DNA of 64,000 nucleotides from Sequoia sempervirens. Taxonomy: Eukaryota > Streptophyta > Pinopsida > Cupressales > Cupressaceae. Below are positions 1-12,639 of this stretch, piece after piece. The translations under genes were made by a program, and so were the position numbers. Within the stretch, counting starts at the first letter, position 1; each line of letters starts with the position of its first letter. Under the pieces are notes generated by a model, which saw nothing but the letters and a program-made list of their open reading frames with translations, was not told where the DNA came from and ran no database searches. The stretch covers positions 13,501,918 to 13,565,917 of the forward strand of contig VDFB02000001.1 in the NCBI GenBank assembly GCA_007258455.2. The letters run 5' to 3'.

Positions 1-59
1 ATAATAAAATATGGAATCGCAAGTTAAAATATGTTTTGTAAGCTAATAAAGTTACAAGA

Positions 60-485
60 ATAATATTGATAAGGGCCCATTTAAATTTTTTTATGGTTTG
101 GAAGATAAAATGCAAGTCAATTTGAAGTTGATAGTGTATCAATTTTTGTAGGATGTTGGAGGGGAAAATAAAGTCATCTCTCAAAGAATTATGGAACTAT
201 AAAATTTGGATGAAAATAGGACAGTTTCACATGGAAAAATCTCATCAAACAAGAAGAAAACGAAACATTTATTTGATAAGAAATCATTGCAAGGAAACTT
301 TTGACTTGGAGACATGGTTCTCATGTGGAATGTCATATTAGAAGATAAAGAGAAATATTAGAAGTTTGATCCTTTATGGCTTGGGCCATATAAAATTATA
401 GAGTATGGTCATAGTGTGTGCCATCTTAAGGATCTAATATGAAATCTAATGAATTTTTCAGTTCATGGTCAATGTTGGAATCTAA
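60..485 (+). pseudogene. Ty3/gypsy integrase C-terminal fragment
   Basis: Conceptual translation, with frame changes and stops, gives the end of a plant gypsy integrase. A segment like SPFKFFYGLED (the usual TPF-LVYG-EA motif) lies near 85-125. It is followed near 300-410 by GDMVLMWNVILEDKEKY and then KFDPLWLGPYKI, the conserved -KF-P-WLGPY-I block after the DDE core. The tail CHLKDLI ... VHGQC matches the usual YHL-DL-G--- -VNG--LK. The 5' part of the element lies outside the window and no LTR could be fixed downstream. It is a dead relic. The fold assignment is fairly secure; the lineage is not resolved. Confidence 0.6.
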
Positions 486-2479
486 TTTGATTGTGTCCAA
501 TTATAATTGAGTCATAGCCCTTATGAATTTAGGCCCCATTCTATTCACCTTAGATAGTTGGTTTGAGAAATCTTCATTAGCATCCCCTTTGTTAAAGGTT
601 TCCTAAATTCTATTTTATTTCACCCCTCATGTGCCCCTCATGTTAGAGGTTGTCCAAATTCCAAAAATTTCTAAGTGTGAGATGTTTTATGTTTAATTTC
701 TAAAGTATGTGCAAGTTTTAGTGTCTTCAAAATTTTGAAGGTGTTAGAGTTCCAAAATTTTAGAGTTTTGGAATTATTAAAAATTTTGGTTTTCCCTTCT
801 AGCACACCTTTTCTTTAGCCCCCACTCTTTCCCTTCTTTTTGTTGGATTTTTAAACTTTCCCTTACTAGTACTCCTTTTTGTAGAACCCCAAAATTTGAC
901 ACCTTAAAATGAGTTATCTTTTGGATTCAAACTTGCAGGAACACCTTTAACTTGTTATTATTGGACATGAGTTATGGCTTCTCCTTGATCATCAACTCCT
1001 TGAAATTTTATGTTATCTATTTTTTGGAGTGAGACATGTAGAGTTTGCTTTCCCACCTTACTTTTAGGTAGACATTAAGATTTCATTCCTAATCCTAGAT
1101 TCCCAATGGAATTTTTAGAGTCAAAGTTTCAATCATCTATTTAATTGCATCCTTATGGAATTGGTTGATTGGCATCCTCGATCCCAAATTCCCAATCTCT
1201 TTTCTACATATATTTTTAAAAAATAGAGATGCATGCATATCTCTATTTCAATACTTTTGGCATTTGAGTAATGAGGCATCCCCAAATATTGAACCTAGAT
1301 CCTTTATACTATATTTTTTGTATTCCATGAGTTCATCCTTATCCTCTACTCACATGGAACCCCATCATCATGATCCCTTATATCATGGTGCATAACACCA
1401 ACACTACAACAAATAATATGTTTCTCTTACAAAAATGTTACTTTTATTCATCATTTCCCATCATCTTCCTTCATCCTTCGCCTATTTCATACCTCACTCA
1501 TTCCTTTCACATTACTCCTTTCTCTCACATTCATCCTCTATCCATATATCATGTGCCATCATCATCACAACAATAATATTAGACATTACAATAAAACATG
1601 TACACCCATTACATCTAGCAACATCCAATCAACATCAATTAGCATATCAAATTATCTATCTACATCCTAGAACCATGGTGTGTACTTAATCCAAGTCTCA
1701 TTGTCTCATATGATACATCATCCCCAACATGGAAGATGACCCCATCTATCCAAGTCTCTTTCATCATTTGAAGAGACCTCTTAGCCCTATTTAACCCAAC
1801 AACTCTCTTGAGGTGGAATCCCAATGCTTTCCTCAATCCCTTCTTCCACCTCATTGTTTTCAATAGTGACTAGTTGGAGCAAAGAAATATTTTGTTCCCA
1901 AATCTGTGTGATCCAACTTGTTGACATATTTCCATGTACTTAAAAGTTGCAGAGAAGTTGATCAAGTCATGATGGCCCAAAAATAGCCACCAGTAGCAAA
2001 TTTACAAAACAACAGTAAACATAACATCAATAATTACATAAATAACAATAAACTTAGCATCAAAAATTATATAAATAGTGATAGATTTCACATCAATAAT
2101 TTAAAAAGTTACATTGAAGTTGTAACAAACTAGATCAAAAATAGTGCCAAACTATAACAACAAAAGTAGACCTTAAAGAAACAACATTTACATTATTGAA
2201 CTATAGCAATAAAGTCAAAACTGGGACCTTAGAGCTTGTGCAATGTGAAGACACTTTTTACTTAATAGTTGGTTCACTTGAAGCTTGATTTGTTGAATTT
2301 GGGCCTTTAACTTAGAATTCTTCTCAGAATCCGCCTACAATTGCAAGAAAAAAGAAAGCAAGACAATGAAAAGTATTAGAGTAAAGCTTTAAAATTGTAG
2401 TTTGTTGATGATCGCTATGAATATTGAATTTTTTTTACATCTAGTTCTCCATAAATGCAACAAGATAACCTATCTAACA
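486..2479. other. Intergenic DNA without recognisable genes
   Basis: This stretch is AT-rich, with a pyrimidine-rich part near 1280-1580 that gives spurious short open frames rich in His, Ser and Pro. No domain, LTR end or RNA gene could be recognised. It probably contains the decayed 3' end or LTR of the gypsy fragment at its left, but no duplicated terminal sequence was found to support that. Confidence 0.4.
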
Positions 2480-3864
2480 CTAGCAGCAATAACATTATCA
2501 TGGAGCCCTGTCCCAAGAAGAGCCTCTTTCCATCTTAATTTATGATAAAAAATAGAAGGCAAGTAATTAAATATAGAGTTCCATTGCTTCTTAACAAGTT
2601 GGCATTCCCAAAAAGCATGTCTTATATATCTTCATTTTTTAACAAAAAGGAAATTTAATTGGTTATAATTTGATACAGTTTAACCTATCACCAATGGGAA
2701 ACTTGTAGTGAAGTACTTTCCAAGCAAGTAATTGAGCATCTGAAGTAGCTTTTATTTTCAAAATTTGACCAAAAAGTTTTGCCCAAAAAATTTTACTAAA
2801 TTTTCACTACCACTTAAAATTTAAGTGAGGATTCAAAGGCAAGATAAGAAGTAGTTGCAAATATATATTTTTTAAAGGAAACCTCAGGAAAGGATAAGCT
2901 ACTAGCCATAGCCAGTCTTTGAAAAAATTGCAATGGATAGGAGTACATAATTTCATAGACAATTCCAACAAAACCAAAGAACACACAAAAATCAAGAACG
3001 GTCTAAATTTATTGCTTAGATTAAATATTGTTTTGACGGTATGCCATGAAAGCCAACTCAAAGTAAAAAAATCCCAAAGATCCCATTTAGTCCATAAAAA
3101 CTATCGAATAGGCTTAATTAAATCTTCATAACCTTTGTTAGAAGGCATCCAACAAGGCAAATAATAAACATGTGTGGCAAGAAAGATTTTATTGGCAACT
3201 TGGATTTTACCAGCCAAGGAGAGAAACTTATTTCCACAACTAAAAAGCTTATTTTTGAGTCTGTTAAGATACCAACTCCACATACTAGAGAGGGAAACCC
3301 AAAAACCAAAAGGTATCCCAAGATACCTGATGATTTCTTTTTGTTTAATGTGCTTCCATTCTTGAGGAATCCAAGGAGGAGTGGGTCTTACCTAAACCAT
3401 CAAGAATTTAGTTTTATCATGAGCAAGTTTAGAACCTAAAACAACACAATATAGCTCCAAAATTTTCAACACATTAGAAATATTATTTTCAAAATTTTGA
3501 AAAAATAGTAAAATTTCATCAACATAATGTGAGTTAATAACATCAACATCTTTTGGAATAGAGATTCCATCAATGAACTTCATTTTATTGGCATTCTGAA
3601 GCATATAGCCCAAAATATCAGCTGTGAGGACATACAAATATGGATCAAGAGGAAATCTTTATCAAATAGATCTTTGTAGGGAAAAGGAGTCAATCATCAT
3701 ATCATTGATAATGGTCCAAACATTAGCATCTTGAAACAACATTTGAATATGTGTTCAAAAATTAGATCCGAACCCCAACCATTATAGCATGTTAAGGATA
3801 AAGTTCCATTGAATTCTATTATAAGCCTTGTCAAAGTCAAGTTTAATTAAAATTGCATTTTCAC
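2480..3864 (-). pseudogene. LINE reverse transcriptase relic (second LINE, 5'-truncated)
   Basis: Read on the minus strand, this begins with AILIKLDFDKAYNRIQWNFI (about 3860-3795), the plant LINE RT block usually written FDKAYDRV-W. It continues with SHYVDEILLF near 3530, where the catalytic F/YADD box has become YVDE. Next comes a KFLSLAGKIQVANKIFLAT block (about 3240-3180), matching the K-LS-AGR--LIK--- motif downstream of RT. A zf-RVT-like stretch (AQLLAWKVLHYKFPIGDRLN, about 2740-2680) ends in a decayed GSSWDRAP. Multiple frameshifts and stops show it is dead. Its 5' edge abuts the truncated RNase H end of the larger LINE at 3865, so one of the two is truncated by the other or a deletion joined them. 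Confidence 0.75.
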
Positions 3865-4221
3865 CTATTTTTCTTGTTGAACCTTCCTAGTTGCTATGAC
3901 ACATGCAACATTCATGGAGTCCCATTCTATGTTGATTGCTTTGATTCCCTTGCTCACACATAGATGTAGGTCTTCATAGAGTGTAGAAAATTCAACCTCA
4001 TTATTGGTGCCATTTTGCATCTTAACCATACCTTCCCAATGAATTATCTCTCCATCATTCCTAATGATGAGCCCAACATTAGAAGCTCTAGGGTTGCCTC
4101 TTGCAGCCCCATCAAAATTATGGTTTAATCTCTTAGGAGGCAGAAGGGTCCATTTTGTCATTTTCCTCTTAGTTTCCCCAAGAGCATTATTGCGACAAAA
4201 ATTGGTTGGTACCACAAGCAT
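3865..4221 (-). pseudogene. RNase H domain of the larger LINE, truncated
   Basis: A minus-strand open frame of 118 codons contains the plant LINE-type RNase H signature LNHNFDGAARGNPRASNVG (first catalytic Asp in NFDGA), then GLIIRNDGEII, NEVEFSTLYEDL (catalytic Glu region) and NIEWDSMN (the --E-DS--V third-Asp block). It stops soon after, so the C-terminal part of the domain is missing. On the minus strand it lies downstream of the zf-RVT segment at 4390-4677, the normal order for RNase-H-bearing plant LINEs. It belongs to the same element as the pieces at 9239-13380. Confidence 0.75.
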
Positions 4222-4389
4222 CCAGGTGGATAGAATAGTTTTATCACAAATAGAAAAACTCCATATTCTTTTCTTATGTGCTCTTTTGTTCTAGAATTTT
4301 CTTATTGTAACTTTAATTTTATTGATTAGTGACATTGTTGGGGAGGCTTTGCTCTTGAAAATTTTGGCATTTCATTCTTTCCATGTGCC

Positions 4390-4677
4390 ATATGATTAAT
4401 GATAAATCAAAAAACCACATACCAGACCATATGTAATGATCCTTTATATAGTCTCAACCAACATTAAAAGAGTGATGTTAAGGTTGATGGGATGGGACCA
4501 TGCCATCATAGTTTTCGTATGATAAAGGACTAGCATTCAATCATCGTATCACATTGTAGCAACAAATAATCAATGAATTCATCATTTTTATTACACATAG
4601 GGCATTGAAGGGGACCCAAGAAGCCTAGTCATCTATCATTGGTAAATATTCTTTTATGGAGGGAAACCCATGTAAAT
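4390..4677 (-). pseudogene. zf-RVT segment of the larger LINE, left of the insertion
   Basis: Minus-strand translation gives FTWVSLHKRIFTNDR, then LGFLGPLQCPMCNKNDEFID and YLLLQCDT. This is the zinc-binding zf-RVT module (C-x2-C ... H/Y-L-L--C) found after RT in plant LINEs. The reading is interrupted exactly at 4677/4678 by the inserted element and resumes at 9234 or beyond on the other side. That places the two flanks in one ancestral LINE. Confidence 0.75.
4673..4677. repeat. Target-site duplication TAAAT, left copy
   Basis: TAAAT directly precedes the TGTAACGCCCC terminus at 4678, and an identical TAAAT follows the other terminus at 9234-9238. A perfect 5 bp duplication is the usual length for LTR retrotransposon integration. 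Confidence 0.85.
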
Positions 4678-7600
4678 TGTAACGCCCCACCACACAAACC
4701 CCAAAGGACAACCTAAACTAACAAATTACAACAATTTTTTTTTTGTTTTTTGTTTTTTAAAAGAGAAAAAGATAACAATTATGAATTAATTGTTAATTAA
4801 GTAACCTTACAATATTATATAATGAAACCTAACTAGTCCCATGGGGTTACATGGTTGCATTACACGTAATGTTCCCAACCAAACATCGTTAAAGATAATG
4901 CCAAGTAAATAACAAGAGAATCATGCATTCACACGATAACATAATGATAACATACAACTATCCATGATCAAAAGAGATGAAAGGGATACATCATTCTATT
5001 ACATTTCAAAATCTATAGATCAATATTACAATTATGGAGCATATTTCCATAGATACAACACATCAAATAATAGCTACCATGAATTATTAACCACATAAGG
5101 TTTACAAGGTACATAATACATTACATTGTTTAAGAATTACAATAATACGAAATTGTTCCCCAACATGAACAAGAACAATACAATATGATGGAGTGATGCA
5201 ATTGAAAAGATGAATACAAGTATTAGGACTAGATCCATCTATGACACATCTCTAAAGTCACTACAAATGGCACAAATCTCCACATCTTGATCCTTGGCTA
5301 GGGACCCAATCAGGTGCATAGCACGTTCCACCCGACTACATGGGTCCAAAGACCCACCCCCCATGCAAGGAGTTGACAAGAAAGATCCTCAACCAAAAGT
5401 CAAGCGAACCAGCAATATACAAGACTCCACAACTAGAATAACAACAAAACAAGAAAACAACCCACAACATTGCCAACCCATAACCACAACAAAAATAATG
5501 AGAAGTCCAACAAAACCAATTTCCAATATTATAGATCAACACTAAATAACCATAAGAGGTACCAGCAACATTAGGATCCAAATCCTTCAAATGAAATCGC
5601 AATATCAACCAACAATAAATATCAAGGGCACCTTTCATTAACATCAATAAATTTTCCATGAGGCATATATGCAACATCAAATAACTGAAAGGAGGATTCA
5701 ACAATAAATATAACGAAACAACTACCTCAATATACATAAGGTACAACCGTTTCTAGAGGTACAAGAACAACAAGGGGAAACAACAACCACACGAGGTTGC
5801 TAGAGGGTGGAGTGTCATCACATAATCTTGACATGGGTTACCCAATAAAGAATCTTCATATGTTACTGGCCCCCTTACCTAGTTAAACCCTAGCAACCTC
5901 AATCGATCCTTGACCCCCATTCTCACTCATGCGAGATCAATATACCTTTCAAGAGGACAAGGCAGCTGATCTTTTCCATTCTAGGCCTTCCCACTCATCT
6001 CAAGCCTAAGCAAGCACTTGAGCCATGAGTGAGGCTAACTTATCTGAATTAAAGTGAGATACTACACAAACACCCTAATTAATTATTAGGTTATCACTAG
6101 TTAAGGAAAATCTCAATGAGTTACATGTAAGCCACTTTGTGCGCTGACCCCCACTGAAAGCCACTCCACCCACTAACAACAAAAGACTTGAAATCAAAAA
6201 CGGGTAAGCCAACTTGCACAAGATACCAAAATCAAACAAAAATATCTACACCACGTGAGGCATGCACCATCTCACACTAGAACTTCATAGTAAAGAAAAC
6301 CACATTCCAAGTGCAAGGATTAACCCACCAAAAATCAAATTGAACATAAGAGCAATCATTCCAAAGGAACCAACAAGAATAAATAATTATAAAGCAACAT
6401 TTTCTTTCCCCTCCTCTGGAAGCCCAAGAAGAATGACTACCCAAGAACTCACAAACGAGGGTAAGTCAAGCCAATACGAGATTCCAAATAAATTCCAACA
6501 CGAAAATAAAATCTCCCTCAAAACCAAGAACAACTCAAGAGGAAGTCACATCAAAATGGAATCATCAAATCCACCTTTAAGTACACAAATACATTCAATG
6601 TAATAATCACAAAGAATAATAGACAATTAATTAAGTTCAATTTATTCGTTCATTATGGAGTCATACAAGAAACTATATAAAAATATTTACTAATAACTCA
6701 ACACTTCATTTATTACAAGAAAACAAGCAAACATTATCACCTCAAAATACAATTAAAATCTTTTAACACAATATCAATACGAACACTCAAGCAATAGTGC
6801 ACACACGAAAGACATTATTCCACCACACTAACCTTGCATTCAATAACTAAATACATGGTAATTTACAACCTTACTATTAAGTAATATAAAAGCAAGCAAC
6901 ATTAATTAAGCAAACATGGATAACCTATTTGTTCATTTAAATAAATCTTTTACTTACATAGTACAATCAATCTCACAATGAACAATAACCCTAACACAAC
7001 ATATAAAAGCTAACATTGATTAACCAAATGTAAGATAGACATTGTTTTAAAAGAACTCAACTTTACAAGCATTATCTAATACATTCCAATAAGTCCTCTA
7101 ACTTTTCCATCACAAAACTTCAACACATAAAATCCCCCTCAATACAAAACCAACCACAAGATCAACATCTTCTCAATCTACTCATTCCACACCTCAAACT
7201 TAGACGAGCAACAAATAAACATTTTAATCATATATTCTACTTCAACAACAACACCCACTTTCTAACAATTATCAAAATTCTCCCCAATTTCCAATAAATG
7301 ACATGGAATTCATTTCAAGCAATCATTACATCACAACCAAGAATACTCCAAGGATAAAACATTACTTTCATTAAACAATAACCAATCACTTTAACCACTT
7401 ACTCAGATTAAAAGACTATAATCTCAATTAATGAGAATTGAAGATATACCCTAGCAACAATCTACCTTTAAACACACAAATACATACAATGAATAAACCC
7501 TAAAGAATAATAAACAATCAAATATATTTTATCTATACACTCACTAAGAAGTAATTTAAAATAACTAAGTAATCTGAGCACATTCTCTCGATATCCCACT

Positions 7601-9233
7601 TAAACATTTTTAAACACTTATTTACATCCATACACATATATAAACACATACATATAAACATATTTCTTAGGCTTCTAATTGACATCATTTTATTGAATTA
7701 ATCATTAAATACATGAAAACATATTAAATATACTAATATAAACATTAACACTTACTTCACAAGACAACTTTACTTCTTGATTACATAAATAAACACACAC
7801 ACATTCATTTAACTATATATATGTATAAACAAAACCGTGACACTAATTCCATTCCCCTCAGTATGATTATGAGTTATGTTCTATTAGGGAATAAGTTATT
7901 GAAATACTATTGTATAATCAGCAAGGGACTGACTAAAATGAGGGAGAAAATGACAACCATGGGGTAAGGTGTCCACAACAATTCCATACTAGCACATTGT
8001 TTAAAAGTTCCAACAAGTATTCTTCATTTGAAGATAAAAGAGAGTTGAAGTTTACATTAGATTGAGGATATGACAGTGTTATCAATGAGAGGCTTGATTT
8101 TTCTAAGTTTGAATTACAAATATTGGCTCTGGTTCAATAATCCAAACCAAAAAGTAAGCAACGAGGTTGGCGTTTCTGATAAAAGCACGTTTAACACAAG
8201 ACACATGGCAAAGATAGCATTGCATGAAAGAGGCGCTCACCTACAGGGCAACGGGGCTCAAGATCACACCTCATAAAGAGGAAGATAATAAAGTGCACCA
8301 AAAGCATTGAGGGAAAGCCTTAGAGATTTTCAATACAACTGTAGTTCGCTGGGGAGAAGGTTCGACGCCATTATGAGGAACTATATTTTCAGAATGTGCA
8401 CAAAAAAAGATTTTGCAAGGAAGCTCTCAAATTATTTTTTTTGAATTGATGAACTCTGGAACACATCCTAACATTTTAGGCTTTGCTCGTGATCTAGTTG
8501 TTTACAGGTTTTACCATCAGTTGGCTATGAAGCTATCACTTCGATACACAACCAAAGATCCTTCAAATAAAATGATTAGAATATGCATCTCCATATGGCA
8601 CCTATTAATAAAGTTTCCCAAGCGAATGATACTCAGAGCATGTATTTTACCTAAAGAACAGCCATATTGAATGAAGAAATACATGCGTTGTATCTCAACG
8701 AAAGACCAACCAGAATCCAGTGAAATGCATATGCAAAATTATCATAATTTTAAGAGATGGGATTCAAAAGGCCGTTGAAATAATAATGAAGAAAAAATTG
8801 CAAATTACGGGTCGAACCATATTGCATTTATGAGCTTTTGAGCATCTAACCATTGTTGGCATATCAAATGATGGCGACTCGAGGACTCTTTCTCTGAAAG
8901 TATTTATGTTTCAATCAATTTAAAAGAGTTGAGGTAAACTATTCAAAATGGAATGAGAATGAAATTTGAATGCATCCTACAAGCCATCGATAAAACAGTG
9001 AAAAGACCCTTGAGAACATTGAAATGGAATGAACCATTCTTTTTCAGGAACAATCGAATGTTAACTAATTCAAAATAAGATGAAGGGAAACCATCATTTC
9101 TTTTAAGAAATATTCTAAAACAGGTTCCAATTCATACCTCTGAATCTTGCTAAGAATTCGATAGGAAGGATTGAAGGAGATGGAGTAATGATTCGGCCTT
9201 TTCTTTCATCTCCCAATTCGGAGGGGCGCTACA
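4678..9233 (+). mobile_element. 4.56 kb LTR-type insertion, probably a very long solo LTR
   Basis: The insertion starts TGTAACGCCCCACCAC and ends GGGGCGCTACA, so it has TG...CA ends. It is flanked by perfect TAAAT duplications and splits a LINE between its post-RT and zf-RVT regions. No PBS, gag or pol sequence is visible inside; the short open frames in it (for example near 5336-5746 minus and 6262-6603 plus) have no recognisable domain. A diverged copy at 47428-52549 shares the same termini and long stretches (around 5300-5420 with 47920-48020, and 5750-5990 with 48085-48330). TGTAAC(A/G)CCC starts are common in chromovirus (Tekay-type) LTRs, so a solo LTR of that kind is inferred. The alternative is a non-autonomous element without coding capacity. 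Confidence 0.65.
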
Positions 9234-9238
9234 TAAAT
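9234..9238. repeat. Target-site duplication TAAAT, right copy
   Basis: This is identical to 4673-4677 and directly follows the GCGCTACA terminus. The LINE reading frame resumes immediately to the right. Confidence 0.85.
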
Positions 9239-9950
9239 GCTCCCAATTCAGGCAAGATGGTGGGACCCCAACAAACATTTGTTGTCCAATTAACATCTTG
9301 TGTCTCTCTCTCTCATGGATTTTGTAGCCAAGCTTTGTGGAGTACTTCCCTGAAAAAATAATCTTCCTTTTTGAGAGCTCCCTTTCCATGATTTCGTAGA
9401 ATTGGTATGAGGTGTGATTAAAGGATTTCCTTGGAAGAAAATGTTAAGCCGCATGTATTGGAGATTAGCATGTAGTCTCTTACTTTAGTCCCATATCTTT
9501 CAATCATTGTTTGGATGCCCTCTTCCAATATTGGGATATCAGCCAAAACAAGATACATGTTCCAAGATTTGTGCCAAAATGAAGTCGTTGCCTCATTATT
9601 AACCCTCCACATTAGATGCTCGGTTATGATTAGTCTAGATTTCATCATGAAGTTCCAAATTTGTGAGCCATTTGGGGAATTGGCAATAGTGAATTATTTT
9701 GGGTTCATCATTGTCCAAATACTTTGTCCTAAGGCTTTTGCTCCAAGTTGAGTATGGATTCTTAAATGCCTTCCATATTATTTTTGCCCCTAATGCTATA
9801 TTTTTCTTCTAGACATCTCCAATAGTTGCCCCACCAACTTTCTTACCTTGTTTCACTTTATCCTATGCAATTTATTTCATTTAATCCCTCCTACATAAAC
9901 CTTTTCTAGATTTTTTTAAACTCTTCTTCCACTTTGTAATTAAACTAATG
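9239..9950 (-). pseudogene. Post-RT region of the larger LINE, right of the insertion
   Basis: Minus-strand frames here include the stretch WRVNNEATTSFWHKSWNM (the usual W-VGNG---FW-D-W block, about 9620-9560). A second segment, FSGKYSTKLGYKIHERE (about 9360-9310), matches the S/TG-YSVK-GY block that precedes zf-RVT. Several stops and frameshifts separate them. Together with 9950-11000 it forms the C-terminal half of the LINE ORF2. Confidence 0.7.
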
Positions 9951-11000
9951 CACAAAATCATGTTGATATGGGTGACAATGAGAATCACTTTTATCATAGT
10001 TATTCTTCCTGCCAAGGTTAGATGCTTCAAACTAGATACCAAATTTAATATGGCTGCTTAAAAGTGGTATTCCAAGTTATTGGCTTGGCAATGAGTCAAT
10101 GGTGAAGCCAAGGACAGTGGCAATTTCATGTTGAGTGGATCTCTTTGTATTGAAGAAATATATTCGTGACTTGTCTTTGTTTATGGATTGTCCAAAGCAT
10201 TTTGTATAGTCATGCAGGGTTTCCTTTATAATTCAATTTCCCCTATAGTTGGTATCCCATATAAGTGGGTATCGTCTACATAGAGTTGGTGGATTAAAGA
10301 TGAAACATTATTGGATATTGAGGCCCATTCCCCTTAACCAACAACAACTTTATGGGTGATACATCTACTCAACACATCTGCCATAATTAAAAATAGAGAG
10401 GGGGAGAGCATATTGCCTTGCTTGTTTCCTTGAGCATTCTTAGAGAAGTTGCATAGAGTTCCATTGATTAAAATGGAATAGTGTGGGGTAGACATGCATG
10501 AAAAAATCCACTTCATCCATTTTTTTATCAAACCCAAATTTTCCAAGACTAAATTAGGAATCTCCAATTGACTCTATCATAGGCCTTGCTTATGTCCAAC
10601 TTCAGTAACATTCTTTTCAAATTGTCTTTTGATGGAATGTATTGCTCCATTTGCAATGATAATCCTATCAACTATGTTCCTTCCTAGAATGAAGCCACTT
10701 TGTTCCCATGAAATCAAATCATGAAGAAGACTTTTAAAGAAGTTTTCCATCACCTTTAGATGATTTTTTACATCGTGTTGCTTAGTGATATTGGCTTGTA
10801 ATTTGAAAACCTTGTGCTATCTTCTTTTATTGGGATAAAAGAAAATTTAGTATTATTCAACTCTTTGAGAATTTTGCTTTATTTTCATGATTATTATACA
10901 ACCTTATGTATATCTGAACTCATGAAACTCCAACATGCTTGATAAAAGGAGGCCAGAAAGCCATATGGGTCGATGACTTTTATCTAGATGCATTTGGAAG
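9951..11000 (-). pseudogene. Reverse transcriptase domain of the larger LINE
   Basis: Minus-strand translation shows GFILGRNIVDRIIIANG (about 10700-10650), then LDISKAYDRVNW (about 10600-10560) and the NG---F---QGNKQGNMLSPSLFLI block (about 10470-10380). SLIHQLYVDDTHLY follows (about 10295-10260), in which the YVDD catalytic box is intact. After it comes KHLTLAGRITMIKVIL near 10030-9980. These are successive RT motifs of a plant LINE in the correct order. Stops and frameshifts between them make it inactive. Confidence 0.85.
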
Positions 11001-11499
11001 AGAGTTGTCCTAGCTTCATTGACTAAGACAAGAGAAATCAACATTTCATTGCTTGCCTTGATTATGATTGGTGGAATCTTTTCTAAGAAACAATTATGTA
11101 GCACTTAGCCTCACCAACATTGCTAAGGATATCATGGAAAAATTTAACCCCTTCCTACTAGATTGCCTCATTGCCTATCAAAATCCTCCCATCATTTGTG
11201 GTAATTTGGGAAACCTTGTTGTGACTTTTGATTTTCATAGAGTTGTTGAATTTTTTTGTATTTAAATCTTCATCCTCCAACCATGTTTCCCATGATTTTG
11301 AGCACCAATAACATTTTTCCCTTGCCAAGATTTTAATATATTTCACCATCAATGTTTTTTCTTTGTTGTATTCCTCTTGAGACATCCCAGTGGCAATTAC
11401 ATTTTCATTCAAGACTATCAGCTCTTGTTCAATTCTTTCTTTCTCCTACAAAATATTTTTGAAGGTCATTATGTTCCATACTCTCAGTTTTTCCTTCAC

Positions 11500-12360
11500 A
11501 TACTGGAGTTCTTATTGAAGACAAACATTTGAGTTTCACTTAGGTTTTATTGTCATGTCTACCAAGCTTGTAATGGCCCCATACGATCCTCACTTCTAAG
11601 CCACATCTTTTTGATTTGGAAATGACTTTTCGATGGTGGGTGATCTTCTTGCATGCATATATCAATAAGAAAATGGTCAAACATTGAGATGGATTTGATA
11701 TTCGAAGTGGGGAGGATTAGATAATGAAGCCAACTTGCAAAGAATAAGAAACGATCTGCTATATACTTGTGAAACCTAAGTGACAATAATTCTAGGCAAA
11801 TGAACCATTGGTTGACACAATATCAATGAGATTGTTGATTTATAAAATCAACAAAGTCTTTCTAAGATTGTGACATTCTCCCAATTCCACCCATCTTCTC
11901 TGATGCATTTATTATGGAATTGAAGTCACCACCAACCAAATAATCTCCTTGATCTATCTTGCTAAATTTTGTTGATAATTCATTCCACAGTTTTTAATCC
12001 ATGAGCTTGGAGGGACCATGCACATTGAACATTCAAAAGTTTAGATTAGAAAATAAACTAATACCTTTACAGATTGCCAATTGGATTTTGAGTTATTAGA
12101 TTCATAGATACTTTGTCTACTTTCCACATCAAGTTGAGGCCCCCAAATGCACCCATAGCTTACATGTGAATAATCCAACCCGCCCTTTACAATGTTTCAT
12201 GAATATATCTACTTCTGATTTGTTTAATTTTGTCTCTTGCAACATCACTATTCCAATCAACTAGTTATTTAGATGGAGTTTGATTATGCACATTTTTTTA
12301 GGGGTGTTTAGGCTCCTAACATTCCATATAAGAATCTTTGTTGTCCTCCAAGGGAGGGGA
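11500..12360 (-). pseudogene. Endonuclease domain of the larger LINE
   Basis: Minus-strand translation begins near 12340 with ILIWNVRSLNTPKKMCIIK, the KI-SWNVRGLN start of AP-type LINE endonucleases, followed by GIVMLQETKLN (metal-binding Glu in QETK) near 12260. Farther on are GGDFNSIINASEKMGG (about 11945-11890) and SMFDHFLID (the usual SDH-P box, about 11680-11650). These are the endonuclease motifs in order. Frame changes and stops separate them. The region lies between ORF1 and RT, as expected. Confidence 0.8.
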
Positions 12361-12639
12361 TTCCTCCCTTGGATCTTAGTAGATATGAATTGATCAAAGC
12401 TTGTTCAATGCAAACAACTTCTCCTTCCCGCTTTTGTTTACTTGACTTTCAGTTGCGCTTGGGTGTCGATTGGCGAATCTGCCGTGGATCAACCATGTCC
12501 AATTCATGCATTGTTTCTTCATCCTTGGAATCTAATGTCACTCACATGTTGTTTGCTTGTTTCCACTTTCTCCATGTATGAGACAAATCACTTTTGTTGG
12601 GGATTGAATCCTTCTTTGCTTTTCCTTTGAATTCATTTC

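Noticed and set aside
1435..1689. His/Ser-rich open frames near 1.2-1.7 kb
   Set aside because: They are overlapping frames in pyrimidine-rich DNA with no conserved motif or codon bias.
5336..5746. 136-codon minus-strand open frame
   Set aside because: It lies in the non-coding long-LTR-like insertion, has an aromatic/Cys-rich low-complexity composition, no domain, and is not kept in the related copy at 47.4-52.5 kb as far as can be seen.
6262..6603. 113-codon plus-strand open frame
   Set aside because: It lies inside the same insertion. AT-rich codons (Asn, Lys, Ile, Thr) and no recognisable motif; chance openness is likely.
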